Shown here one piece after another: positions 30,096 through 38,746 of a stretch of 64,000 bases of DNA. Origin of the DNA: Cedecea davisae DSM 4568 (GTDB taxonomy: Bacteria; Pseudomonadota; Gammaproteobacteria; Enterobacterales; Enterobacteriaceae); the NCBI RefSeq assembly GCF_000412335.2, contig NZ_KE161030.1:1630240-1694239 (forward strand), read 5' to 3'. Within the stretch, counting starts at the first letter, position 1. Each line of letters opens with the position of its first letter. A model generated the notes under the pieces. That model searched no databases and was not told the origin of the DNA. It saw nothing but the letters and a program-made list of their open reading frames with translations. The position numbers and the translations under genes were made by a program.

Positions 30096-31306
30096 GTTTT
30101 ACTCAATCTATTGGGGCACGCCGCATGCCCCATCGTAGTTTTTAACCCTCTGCTTTCTAATGACGGGCCTCAAAAGCAAACAATATGCTTTGTTCCTGAG
30201 GCCCGGCTTCAATTGCTCAATATCTCCTTTTTAGCTGCGTCTGAACGACTCTGTCACGCGCTTAGCTACCCGATTCTCATCTCATGTTTCTGTTCAATAT
30301 CGCCGACCGACCGGGGCTGAACTCGTTCTGGATAAGAGGCTATTGCATCTTGTGTGGACGTGGTTCTGCTTGCTGCATGGCGGCTGGCGTTTCTGCTTGT
30401 GAGTAACAAGAAGCGGGCTGTCACCTTGACGATCAAAAATTAATGCGGCTGGTATCTTGCCCGAATGCTTGTTGGTGGCTTTTGGAAGGACGAAATATAA
30501 AGCTTTATTCAGCGTTGATTTTAATTTTTCTTTCTCAATGCGACGGAATAATAATCAATAGCATTCTAATTATTATCTTGCTATTTTATTATCTTGTAAA
30601 GATGACCTCTTTATTCTCTTTGAGTTTAATTATCTTTTTATTGGCTCGCGAATATTTTTTATATATAACCATCACACCCTGGTTACATACTTATGACATT
30701 TACGGTTTCAATTTTGTTACTATCTCTATTTTTTTATAAATTTCATTTGGTTGTATTCATTTGGTGGTCACCATGTTGCGCATAGGATTTATCCTCTTTT
30801 TGTTGCAATATGGTTGTCTTTGTCGTCTTTATTGGTGACAAATTTTGGATTATTTTTGTATTTTAGTTTTATATGCTTTTTTATGTCGGTATTGAAGTGT
30901 TATAAACCGGATATTGATGTTGGATATGGCCTTTTGGTGATGGATATTACCGTGGCCTGACCTTTCTTATCTCAAAAGTGAATGGATAAAGGTCCTTTAT
31001 TTTTATATAAATCCTTTTAAAACATAGTGTTATGATTTTTTTATGCATTTTTTGGCTTTATTTGACTGAATGATTCTTAAGGTTGAGAATACGTCTGCTT
31101 TGGCATCTAAGGGAATGGATTGTTTATCGGGGTTAGCCCTGGTTGTTTTATTTTGATTCTGACTTTTCTGAGCTTTTTAATGGCTGTGGACGTCATTTAA
31201 CTTAATTATTCAACCGTCTCGGTTTAAGTTCTTTTATTTGCCTGAGCTCCACCGGAGGTGACTGAATATCTCCGTAGATAAAATATCGGTAAAACAGGAA
31301 ATAAAA
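30096..31306. other. 1.2-kb AT-rich region between the adhesin gene and the pilin operon
   Basis: The longest non-coding stretch of the accessory region. It begins with a terminator-like hairpin (30112-30143) and becomes very AT-rich from about 30440, a likely H-NS target. The pilin promoter must lie toward the right end. Two open frames (30443-30739 and 30751-30960) encode only hydrophobic, low-complexity peptides without good ribosome sites. No papI/papB-like regulator, recombinase or long inverted repeat was found, and only one GATC occurs (30431). Confidence 0.55.
30112..30143 (+). terminator. Terminator after the adhesin-like gene
   Basis: tggggca (30112-30118) pairs with tgcccca (30126-30132), with a T-rich stretch (gtttttaa) ten bases later. 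It suggests that the adhesin gene is its own transcription unit. Confidence 0.55.
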
Positions 31307-31837
31307 ATGAATATGAAGAAAATTGTTCTTGCGATGGCTATGTCTTCCGCAATGATTGCTGGCGCTAATGCTGCAGACCAGGGACACGGTAAAATTACTT
31401 TTGAAGGGACCGTTATCGAAGCCGCTTGTTCTATCAATCCTGACAGCCTGGATCAGACCGTTTCTTTAGGTTCTATCGCTCGTCACCAGTTGCTCTCTGG
31501 CGGTAAATCTACCCCGCGTGACTTCAGCATCAAACTTGAAGATTGCGATGCCAAAATTGGTTCTAACGCCGAGGTTACCTTTAACGGTCCTGCTGGCGAT
31601 CAGGGTGAAGGTCTGGACAAAACGTTTGCTACTACAGGTGTTGCCGCGGGTACCGTTGGCGTTGTTATCACCCAGGCAGGCGGCGTTATTGTTGAGCCTA
31701 ACAAACCAGCAACAGCGATTGCGCTGAATGACGGTGAAAATGAGCTGGCATTCCAGGCTTATGCCCAGGGTGGTACCACGACTGTTGCCACCGGTGCGTT
31801 CTCCGCGACCGCTAACTTCGTGATGAACTACAAGTAA
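31307..31837 (+). CDS. Major fimbrial subunit (pilin)
   Basis: A 176-residue type-1/P-type pilin. Signal peptide ends near AGANAAD (about residue 22). Mature features: the donor-strand region, cysteine pair (EAACSIN near residue 43 and LEDCDAKIG near residue 82) and the penultimate-tyrosine-type end ANFVMNYK. The ribosome site cagga is 7 bases before ATG 31307. Its position first in the usher operon, with a stem-loop just downstream, fits the major shaft subunit (PapA/MrpA-like). The mature chain is rich in Gly, Ala and Thr, with several Thr/Ser in loops. Confidence 0.9.
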   Translation: MNMKKIVLAMAMSSAMIAGANAADQGHGKITFEGTVIEAACSINPDSLDQTVSLGSIARHQLLSGGKSTPRDFSIKLEDCDAKIGSNAEVTFNGPAGDQGEGLDKTFATTGVAAGTVGVVITQAGGVIVEPNKPATAIALNDGENELAFQAYAQGGTTTVATGAFSATANFVMNYK

Positions 31838-31890
31838 AAAATGGCGGCCTGGTTCTGCTACTGACGCTGTCCGTGTAGAGCAAGGTTACT

Positions 31891-31930
31891 TTTCAAACCC
31901 CCAGAATATTTGATATCCGGGGGTTTGAAA
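31891..31930 (+). promoter_or_regulatory. Intercistronic stem-loop after the major pilin gene
   Basis: tttcaaaccccc (31891-31902) and gggggtttgaaa (31919-31930) form a perfect 12-bp stem without a T-run. In pap-type operons a stem-loop at this place limits read-through and stabilises the pilin mRNA, giving excess major subunit. That role is inferred here. Confidence 0.7.
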
Positions 31931-31966
31931 GTCGGTCAGAGAGCCCCCTATAAGAGTATTCGCAGC

Positions 31967-32530
31967 ATGTCTGATAGAACCTTAAAGGCGATGAAGATGC
32001 TTTATCTGCTCGCTGCGGTGGCTTTGGTCGGAGGGGCATTTATCTCAGGTGCCGCGGCGGCCGAAGTCAAGGAGCATGGCATTGTCACCATGCAGGGCAG
32101 CATCATAGACACCGCATGTGCCATTGATATGGCCAGCCTGTACCAGCATATCGAGATGCCGCCGTTGCCCGTCGGGCAAATTATCCGTGACGGATTTGGA
32201 ACTGGCGTCCCTTTCAGCATCCATTTGTCAGACTGCACGTTACATCACCAGAACCCTGCCTTACCCGACTGGAGCACCTTTCAGGTGACGTTTGACGGTC
32301 CGGTAACCAATGACGGGTTATTTGGCGTTCAGGGCCGGGCTGAAGGGATTGGCTTGAGAATTACCGATGAGCGCGGTGCCGTTGCCCAGCCGGGGTATCC
32401 CATGGCTCTCCGGGATCTCCAGACCGGGGATATGAACCTGAATTTTACCCTGAACCTGGCCGGCAACCACGAACGTTTACGTTCGGGGGACTACCGTACC
32501 ACTATTCGATTTAAGCTCGATTACTATTGA
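31967..32530 (+). CDS. PapH-like minor fimbrial subunit
   Basis: A pilin-family protein (187 residues from ATG 31967; the frame opens at 31910 and another ATG lies at 31991). Signal segment ends near SGAAAAE. The mature part keeps the pilin cysteine pair (DTACAIDM and LSDCTLHH) and a C-terminal strand TIRFKLDYY. Position between pilin and usher is that of papH/mrpB, which anchors and terminates the rod. It shares the block EGIGLRITDERG with the subunit at 36.1 kb (DGIGLRISD), suggesting duplication. Confidence 0.8.
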   Translation: MSDRTLKAMKMLYLLAAVALVGGAFISGAAAAEVKEHGIVTMQGSIIDTACAIDMASLYQHIEMPPLPVGQIIRDGFGTGVPFSIHLSDCTLHHQNPALPDWSTFQVTFDGPVTNDGLFGVQGRAEGIGLRITDERGAVAQPGYPMALRDLQTGDMNLNFTLNLAGNHERLRSGDYRTTIRFKLDYY

Positions 32531-32542
32531 GGAGGTGCCGGT

Positions 32543-35113
32543 ATGTCATTCTTTAGGCGAACACCTCTTTTGGTGGAAACGTATATGTCTGAATTGCCCC
32601 TTTCTGCGAAGAGAAACCGCCTGCGCCCGCTGGTATTAAATATTTTGCTGGCGTTGAGTCTCGGGCAGTTGGGGTTGCCAGCCCATGCGGTCGAGCCTAT
32701 TCAATTCAATACCGAAGTTCTGGATCTCAAAGACCGTTCACAGATTGATTTGAGTCAATTTTCCCAGGCTGGCTATGTTATGCCTGGAACCTATAGCCTG
32801 GCTTTGCAAATCAACACCAGCTCGCTGCCGGAACAGGCCGTACGTTTTTTAGTTCCCGATGATGACGCAAACGGCAGCCTTGCCTGCCTGACGCCAGAAA
32901 TCGTGCCGATATTGAACCTTAGGCACGATGCTGAAGGGCAGCTAACCTGGTGGCACCACAATGAATGTCTCAACCCGGCCTCACTGCCGGGAATGACCAT
33001 TGAGGGCGATATGGGGGCCGGGGTGTTGCATGTAAACATTCCGCAAGCCTATCAAGAATATACTGCGGAGAACTGGGATCCCCCGGCTCGCTGGGATGAA
33101 GGCGTTGCTGGTCTGCTTTTCGACTACAGCCTGAATGGCCAGGACATTAAACAGCAGGGAGAATCAGGCAGCGAGAGTCGTTCCCTCTCCGGTAACGGGG
33201 TTGCGGGAGCAAACTTCGGGCCATGGCGGCTGCGTGCGGACTGGCAGGCAGAATATAACCATGGCTCGGGGGACGGTGGCGTCGAGCGGAACTGGACATG
33301 GAACCGCTATTACATGTACCGCGCGATTAAAGCGTTACGGGCGCAGCTTATGCTGGGTGAGAATTATCTTAACTCCGGTATGTTTGATAGCTTTCGCTAT
33401 ACCGGCGCAAGCCTGGTTTCCGATGACGGTATGTTGCCCCCTAACCTGCGTGGCTATGCGCCTGAAGTGACCGGCGTGGCAAAAACGAATGCAAGAGTCA
33501 CCATTAGCCAGAGCGGGAGGGTTATTTACGAAACCACCGTGGCTGCTGGTCCGTTCCGTATTCAGGATTTGAATAATACCGTTAGCGGTAAGCTTGACGT
33601 GAAAATCCAGGAGTCGGATGGTAGCGTCCAGACCTTCGAGTTAGATACGGCGACCATTCCCTACCTGACGCGCCCTGGCGTTATCCGCTACAAATTTGCC
33701 AGCGGCAAACCCTCTAATTATGGGCACCATGGGCAGGGGCAGGGATTTGCTACCGGCGAGTTTTCTATGGGGATCAGCAACGGCTGGTCAGCCTTTGGCG
33801 GTCTGCTTGCCGCCGGGGATTATAATGCGCTTGCGGTGGGCATAGGTCGTGACCTGCTGGAGTTCGGTGCTATGTCTTTTGATATCACCCAGTCACGGGC
33901 TAAATACCCAAACGGCAATACCCTTCAGGGGGGCTCATACCGCCTAAGCTACTCCAAACGTTTTGATGCCACGGACAGCCAGGTGACATTTGCGGGCTAC
34001 CGCTTTTCTGAGCGTAACTTCAGAAGTATGTCTCAGTACCTTAATGAGAGATATCAGAACAGCTATAGCGGCGGCAATAGTAAGGAATTTTATACCCTGA
34101 ATTTCAACCAGCAAATCCGCGCGCTGAATATGACCGCCTATCTGAACTACGGGCATCAGACCTATTGGGATCGATCTCCCAGCGACACTTATACCTTATC
34201 GGTTTCTCGTTACTTTGATTTTTGGAAGTTCAAAAATGCAAGCGTGAACTTTTCAGCGTTCCGGACGAAGAAAGACGGCATTAATGACGATGGTATGTAT
34301 GTCAGTATTTCCGTGCCTTGGGGTGAGAGCGGTTCGTTGAGTTACGACACTCAGGCCGAACGAGGCGGCGGCAGCAGCCATAACCTGGGGTACAGCGACC
34401 GTATAGGCGAGCGGGATAACTATCGAATTTCGGCAGGCGTGGGCCAGGATAAAAGTAAAAGAGTAAGTGGCTATTTATCCCACCAGGCGAGCCTGGCTGA
34501 AATCAATGCTTCGGCGAGTTATGAACGTAACAACTACACCTCCCTGGCGGTATCGATGAAGGGAGGGGTGACCGGTACTGCTAATGGGGTCGCGCTGCAT
34601 CGCAGCGGTATGCCGGGGGGAACACGAATGATGGTGGACACCGGTGGCGCCAGCAATGTGCCGGTTCGCGGTGTGGGCTCGTCAACTTATACCAACATGT
34701 TTGGTAAAGCGGTTGTCAGCGATGTCAGCAGCTATTACCGCAACAGCCTTAACGTCGATCTGAACGAACTTGGTAATAACGTTGAGGCGACGCGCTCGGT
34801 GGTTGAAGGAACCTTAACTGAAGGGGCTATTGGTTACCGCAAGTTCGGCATTATTGAAGGGCAAAAGGGCATGGCTGTTATTCGTCTTGTCGACGGCAGC
34901 TCCCCGCCTTTCGGTTCCGTTGTGATGAATGCCAATAGCGATCAAACCGGAATGGTCAGTGAAGAAGGAAACGTCTGGCTGTCAGGGATGAATCCTGATG
35001 AGCGGATGGTAGTGAAATGGAACGGGGCAGATCAATGTGGATTCACGCTGCCGTCGGCCATCCCGGAGGGAAGTCTTTTGCTGCCTTGCTTGCCGGTAAT
35101 CCATAAAAGTTAG
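32543..35113 (+). CDS. Outer-membrane usher, PapC-like
   Basis: An 856-residue usher with the family order: signal peptide (to about residue 48), N-terminal domain starting VEPIQFNTEVLDLKDRSQID, a beta-barrel with plug, and C-terminal domains ending in QCGFTLPSAIPEGSLLLPCL with the usual cysteine pair. Stretches such as LPPNLRGYAPEVTGVAKTNA and DVSSYYRNSLNVDLNEL match PapC closely, placing it in the pi (P-pilus) clade. A perfect ggaggt lies 6 bases before ATG 32543. It assembles and secretes the fimbrial subunits. Confidence 0.96.
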   Translation: MSFFRRTPLLVETYMSELPLSAKRNRLRPLVLNILLALSLGQLGLPAHAVEPIQFNTEVLDLKDRSQIDLSQFSQAGYVMPGTYSLALQINTSSLPEQAVRFLVPDDDANGSLACLTPEIVPILNLRHDAEGQLTWWHHNECLNPASLPGMTIEGDMGAGVLHVNIPQAYQEYTAENWDPPARWDEGVAGLLFDYSLNGQDIKQQGESGSESRSLSGNGVAGANFGPWRLRADWQAEYNHGSGDGGVERNWTWNRYYMYRAIKALRAQLMLGENYLNSGMFDSFRYTGASLVSDDGMLPPNLRGYAPEVTGVAKTNARVTISQSGRVIYETTVAAGPFRIQDLNNTVSGKLDVKIQESDGSVQTFELDTATIPYLTRPGVIRYKFASGKPSNYGHHGQGQGFATGEFSMGISNGWSAFGGLLAAGDYNALAVGIGRDLLEFGAMSFDITQSRAKYPNGNTLQGGSYRLSYSKRFDATDSQVTFAGYRFSERNFRSMSQYLNERYQNSYSGGNSKEFYTLNFNQQIRALNMTAYLNYGHQTYWDRSPSDTYTLSVSRYFDFWKFKNASVNFSAFRTKKDGINDDGMYVSISVPWGESGSLSYDTQAERGGGSSHNLGYSDRIGERDNYRISAGVGQDKSKRVSGYLSHQASLAEINASASYERNNYTSLAVSMKGGVTGTANGVALHRSGMPGGTRMMVDTGGASNVPVRGVGSSTYTNMFGKAVVSDVSSYYRNSLNVDLNELGNNVEATRSVVEGTLTEGAIGYRKFGIIEGQKGMAVIRLVDGSSPPFGSVVMNANSDQTGMVSEEGNVWLSGMNPDERMVVKWNGADQCGFTLPSAIPEGSLLLPCLPVIHKS

Positions 35114-35174
35114 TCCGATGAGCGTGCCGTCGAAGTGTTAACGGGCGTCAGCAGGTTTTTAATGTTTGATAATG

Positions 35175-35195
35175 GCCAGCCCGAGAAGGGCTGGC
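35175..35195 (+). promoter_or_regulatory. Stem-loop between usher and chaperone genes
   Basis: gccagccc (35175-35182) and gggctggc (35188-35195) pair perfectly around a five-base loop. No T-run follows, so it is more likely an mRNA processing or stability element than a terminator. Confidence 0.5.
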
Positions 35196-35232
35196 AGATA
35201 AAAAGTTTTAACTCGGAGAAATAGAGTACGCC

Positions 35233-36003
35233 ATGGTTAATGTAAAACGCATATCAGCAAAGTTCACCGCTATTCAGGTGACCACGGTAACATTAATGCT
35301 TTCAACCTTGCTGGCATCCCAGGGGGCTGGCGCGGCTATTAGTCTGGACCGAACCCGTGTGATTCTGGACGGTGAAGCCAGGTCCGTTACCCTGACCGTG
35401 ACCAATAAAAATAAGGCGCTTCCTTATTTAGCTCAGACATGGATCGAGGATGAGCAGGGGAACAAAATTCAGAAGCCGCTGCTGGCTTTGCCTCCTTTGC
35501 AGCGTGTGGAGCCCGGTGCTAAAGGGCAAATTAAGGTGCAGGTTGCCTCGGATATGGAAAAACTGCCCCAGGACAAAGAAAGCGTTTTCTATTTCAACGT
35601 CCGGGAGATCCCGCCTAAGTCCACCAAGGCCAACTCATTGCAGATAGCTTTGCAGACGCGAGTGAAACTCTTCTATCGCCCGGCTGCTATCCATCTGGAT
35701 CAGAACAGTAAGCCCTGGGAGCAAATAACGCTTACCCGTCAGGGAGATAAGTATGTTGTTCATAACCCAACGCCTTATTTCGTCACGTTAACGGCCGTTT
35801 CACCTTCTGCGGCAGGCAGTAAAGTGGCTGGTTTTATCCCCGTGATGCTTAGTCCTAAGGCGGACGTCACATTAACGGGCAGCGCTAAAGCTATGGGGAA
35901 CTCCCCGGTACTGACCTATATCAATGATTATGGTGGTCACCCGCGCCTTGCGTTTGGCTGTGCCGGGAGCGTTTGTAGCGTGAAAAGCTCGCTAGCCGGG
36001 TAA
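35233..36003 (+). CDS. Periplasmic fimbrial chaperone, PapD-like
   Basis: A 256-residue chaperone of two immunoglobulin-like domains with a signal peptide ending near GAGAAISLDRTR. The G1-strand and subunit-anchoring residues are recognisable: Arg in SLDRTRVI, Lys in ALQTRVKLFYRP, and the block NVREIPPKS. The C-terminal pair FGCAGSVCSVK resembles the PapD disulfide. The short F1-G1 loop marks an FGS chaperone. It holds pilin subunits by donor-strand complementation and delivers them to the usher. Confidence 0.95.
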   Translation: MVNVKRISAKFTAIQVTTVTLMLSTLLASQGAGAAISLDRTRVILDGEARSVTLTVTNKNKALPYLAQTWIEDEQGNKIQKPLLALPPLQRVEPGAKGQIKVQVASDMEKLPQDKESVFYFNVREIPPKSTKANSLQIALQTRVKLFYRPAAIHLDQNSKPWEQITLTRQGDKYVVHNPTPYFVTLTAVSPSAAGSKVAGFIPVMLSPKADVTLTGSAKAMGNSPVLTYINDYGGHPRLAFGCAGSVCSVKSSLAG

Positions 36004-36081
36004 GTTGGTTTTTGGGCTGAAGCGGCGCGTTAGCTCTCGGCGATTGGCGTGTGCGAGGCGGTAACATTGAGCAATATAGAC

Positions 36082-36714
36082 ATGCACAAAACAGAGAAAA
36101 GTAGGGCGGTGCGGCAAAAAAATGGAGTGATTTCCCCTCGTGGCTTAGCGGCAGCGTTAATGTTTGCGTGTGCGGCGTCTTTCCATGCTTCGGCCTCATT
36201 ACCTGATAACTGGGAAGTGGAAGGTGCGCACGGCGAGTTAGCCGTGGAGGGAAGGCTGCTGGAAGGCGCTTGCTCTTTGGATATGAAGTCCATCTGGCAG
36301 GATGTTGAGCTCGGTACGGTTTCTACTGCCGGGCTGATTCATCCCGGGGATACCGGTGAGCCGACTCATTTTACCGTTGTGTTGCACGATTGCATTCGCA
36401 TGCGCGGAAATGAACAGGACTGGCAAACTGACGAGCATACCTGGGATCCTTTTCAGCCGGTGCTGACGCTTTCATTTGATGCTGGCCACGTGAGTCACAG
36501 CGACCTGATCCAGGTGGCTGGTCTGGATGGAATTGGGCTAAGAATCAGTGATGTAAAACATCATGATATTGAGTTGGGGCATAGAATCTCACCGCAGTTT
36601 TTGAGCGTTGGTGATAATACGCTGGAATTTACCATCACGCCCGAGAGAACATCGGCACCTTTATTGACGGGGCATTTCCGGGCAGTGGTGAATTTTCAAC
36701 TGAGTTATGACTGA
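36082..36714 (+). CDS. Minor fimbrial subunit
   Basis: A pilin-domain protein of about 210 residues. The frame opens at a GTG (36049); a TTG at 36067 is preceded by a possible ribosome site gaggcgg, and ATG 36082 is the first ATG, so the start is uncertain. Signal segment ends near ASFHASA. Cysteines in EGACSLDM and LHDCIRMR, and the C-terminal strand VVNFQLSYD, define a donor-strand-exchange subunit. It is rich in His and Asp and resembles the PapH-like subunit at 32.0 kb. Confidence 0.78.
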   Translation: MHKTEKSRAVRQKNGVISPRGLAAALMFACAASFHASASLPDNWEVEGAHGELAVEGRLLEGACSLDMKSIWQDVELGTVSTAGLIHPGDTGEPTHFTVVLHDCIRMRGNEQDWQTDEHTWDPFQPVLTLSFDAGHVSHSDLIQVAGLDGIGLRISDVKHHDIELGHRISPQFLSVGDNTLEFTITPERTSAPLLTGHFRAVVNFQLSYD

Positions 36715-36725
36715 GGCCGGGCACG

Positions 36726-37304
36726 ATGAATGGGCAAAAATATCTTTCCTGCACGCTGAAACAAGCAAGGTGCGCGGTCGCAGCGGTGAAAAATGGCTCA
36801 CTATGCTTTTTTCTGCTGGCGATGGCGATAACGAATACTGCATTAGCAGCGGATAATGTTGAGATAAAAGGTGAGTTAGTTACAGAACCTTGCTCATTAT
36901 CCCCGGAGAGTGAACTTATCCCTCTGGATTTTAAAAATGTTGTGAGCAAGTATCTTTACATCAACGGACGTACTTTGGGAATGCCGTTCATCATTAAGCT
37001 CGTTGACTGTGATACCAGTCTGGGAAATACGGCTATGGTGGCATTTACCGGGAGCGAAGGCGTGCTGCCGGGGCTAATGGTGCCCGACGACGGAGACACG
37101 CACGGTATTGCTTTTGGCATTGAAACCCGTGAGGGGCAACCCGTCCCCTTTAATAAACTGAGCCCGGTTTTTGAACTTAGCGATGGCGAAACCGAGATGA
37201 ATTTACAGGGGTACATTCAGGCAGAGCCTGACGCTTTAAAAAATGAAAGTGTTTTACTTGGCCCTTTTATTGGTACGGCAACTTTCGAAATAAACTATCC
37301 GTAG
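36726..37304 (+). CDS. Minor fimbrial subunit (PapK/PapE-like)
   Basis: A 192-residue pilin with an unusually long basic leader before the signal core (FFLLAMAITNTALA, ending near residue 42). Pilin hallmarks are present: cysteines in TEPCSLSPES and LVDCDTSLG, and a C-terminal GTATFEINYP. It lies 12 bases after the previous subunit. By position it should be a linker or tip-fibrillum subunit. Confidence 0.8.
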   Translation: MNGQKYLSCTLKQARCAVAAVKNGSLCFFLLAMAITNTALAADNVEIKGELVTEPCSLSPESELIPLDFKNVVSKYLYINGRTLGMPFIIKLVDCDTSLGNTAMVAFTGSEGVLPGLMVPDDGDTHGIAFGIETREGQPVPFNKLSPVFELSDGETEMNLQGYIQAEPDALKNESVLLGPFIGTATFEINYP

Positions 37305-37369
37305 CCTATTTTATTGATAAGCAGAGCGTATTATTTGTGGTAACGGGGCCTCTGCACACAGGAAATATT

Positions 37370-37963
37370 ATGAATATTAGAAAGCAAAAAAACTGTTTGC
37401 GCAGAGGCTTATGCCAATTGCTGACAATGACCTGTTTGTCAATGTCTGTCATCCCTCCGACAGCGGCAACAATTGGTGTTCCCGGGGAAGAATATAAAAT
37501 GACTATGAATATGAGAGGGACGATTACTGCTTCGGGAACATGCAAATTTAAAGAAAGGCTCACGCCGATAGATTTTGGTGAAGTGTACTACAGCGCAATG
37601 AGCGGCAGTAATACGCTTAAAGATGTTGCCACCAAGGAACTTGATGCCGTAATGGATTGTTCCGAAGATTATTTTGGCGCTACAAATATGGTATTAACCC
37701 CGGGTAAAGGAACGGTTGATTACCAGGGAACTAAACTCATGCAGGTTGTTGATGATAGCAAAGGGACGGTAAGTAAGGATCTGGCGATTCGCCTGCTGGT
37801 CAATTCAGTTTCTCAAAACATAGGTGAAGATTTTGCCGTTGATATTACACAACCTTCAGGGCCAAAACTGGAAGTTGAACTGGTTCAAATTGGCAACGGA
37901 AAGAGTTTTGTCAGCGGCGCAACTTTCAGCGCTACGGCAACGTTGACGCTGAACTTCCTCTAA
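37370..37963 (+). CDS. Minor fimbrial subunit
   Basis: A 197-residue protein from ATG 37370, which has ribosome site cagga at 5-6 bases; an in-frame GTG at 37337 is rejected. Signal segment ends near PPTAATIG. The mature chain has the pilin pattern: cysteines in SGTCKFKER and MDCSEDY, and ends FSATATLTLNFL. Probably a tip-fibrillum or adaptor subunit. No specific orthologue is recognised. Confidence 0.78.
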   Translation: MNIRKQKNCLRRGLCQLLTMTCLSMSVIPPTAATIGVPGEEYKMTMNMRGTITASGTCKFKERLTPIDFGEVYYSAMSGSNTLKDVATKELDAVMDCSEDYFGATNMVLTPGKGTVDYQGTKLMQVVDDSKGTVSKDLAIRLLVNSVSQNIGEDFAVDITQPSGPKLEVELVQIGNGKSFVSGATFSATATLTLNFL

Positions 37964-37984
37964 TAAATGGGGCATATAAAAGTG

Positions 37985-38509
37985 ATGAACAGTGAGAATT
38001 GGGGGCGAATTAAATCAGCGATGCAAGCTTTTTTAGTTGCCACAGCTGTGTTGCCCATTTTTAGTCATGCAACTCAAATGGGTGATACCAAGGACTTTAC
38101 CTTTAAGGGAAGGTTGCATGAGATGATTGCTTGCTCCATAGATAATGGCAACCAGATTATCGTCGATTTTAAAAATGTCGGCATTTCAAAGGTGGATAGC
38201 GGTATCTATATAAAACCGATAGAGTTTAAACTTGACTGCGGAAGCGCAACGTCAAGCAATACTATTATTATGTCGTTTACTACCGCTTCGGTGGCGCCCG
38301 CGGATAAAAGTGCGATGCAGACCAGTGCGCCTGGATTATGGGCTAAAATTCTTAAAGACAGCATGCCCTATGAATTGGGTACTGAATTTAAAATTTTAGA
38401 TCCTGATAATCCGCCCAAGTTCGAGGTTTTATTAGCAAAAGACCCGGCAGTTGATTTGCAGGAAGCTTCTTTTTCGGTTACCGGAACGTTGCTGGCAGAG
38501 TATATGTGA
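37985..38509 (+). CDS. Minor fimbrial subunit, last of the operon (MrpG/PapF-like)
   Basis: A 174-residue protein from ATG 37985 (an ATG at 37967 is also in frame). Signal segment LVATAVLPIFSHA; then FKGRLHEMIACSIDNG, a pilin N-terminal block with the first cysteine, KLDCGSATSSN with the second, and FSVTGTLLAEYM at the end. In pap and mrp operons the adhesin gene usually follows; here none does, which makes the upstream adhesin at 29 kb the best tip candidate. Confidence 0.75.
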   Translation: MNSENWGRIKSAMQAFLVATAVLPIFSHATQMGDTKDFTFKGRLHEMIACSIDNGNQIIVDFKNVGISKVDSGIYIKPIEFKLDCGSATSSNTIIMSFTTASVAPADKSAMQTSAPGLWAKILKDSMPYELGTEFKILDPDNPPKFEVLLAKDPAVDLQEASFSVTGTLLAEYM

Positions 38510-38746
38510 CAACATTATTACTTTTCGCTTGTGCGGGAAATGAACATAGTTAATGCAGAGCTTTTTCTGCCTTTGGCTTTTGCATTGTCGAGTAAATAAT
38601 TATTCAAATGCTGCCCGGCTTTGTATCTGAGTATTAATTGCGGCTGGCTGATGTGCAGGCAGTGCGGTGCTTTTAATAATTTAAAGTAATCTTCACAATA
38701 ATATTATTTTTGATTTTATTTGATAAAAATTATTTGAGTTAATGCC

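Noticed and set aside
30443-30960. Two hydrophobic open frames (98 and 69 codons) in the AT-rich region
   Set aside because: No good ribosome sites, one starts with TTG, composition simply reflects AT-rich DNA; listed only as part of the intergenic description.
30096-31306. Invertible fim-type or Dam/Lrp pap-type phase switch at the pilin promoter
   Set aside because: No recombinase gene, no long inverted repeats seen by eye and only one GATC; the phase signal instead is the G-tract in the adhesin.
34612-34622. Six-G run within the usher gene as another phase-variable tract
   Set aside because: The usher frame is intact, the run is short and encodes ordinary Gly codons; chance occurrence is likely.
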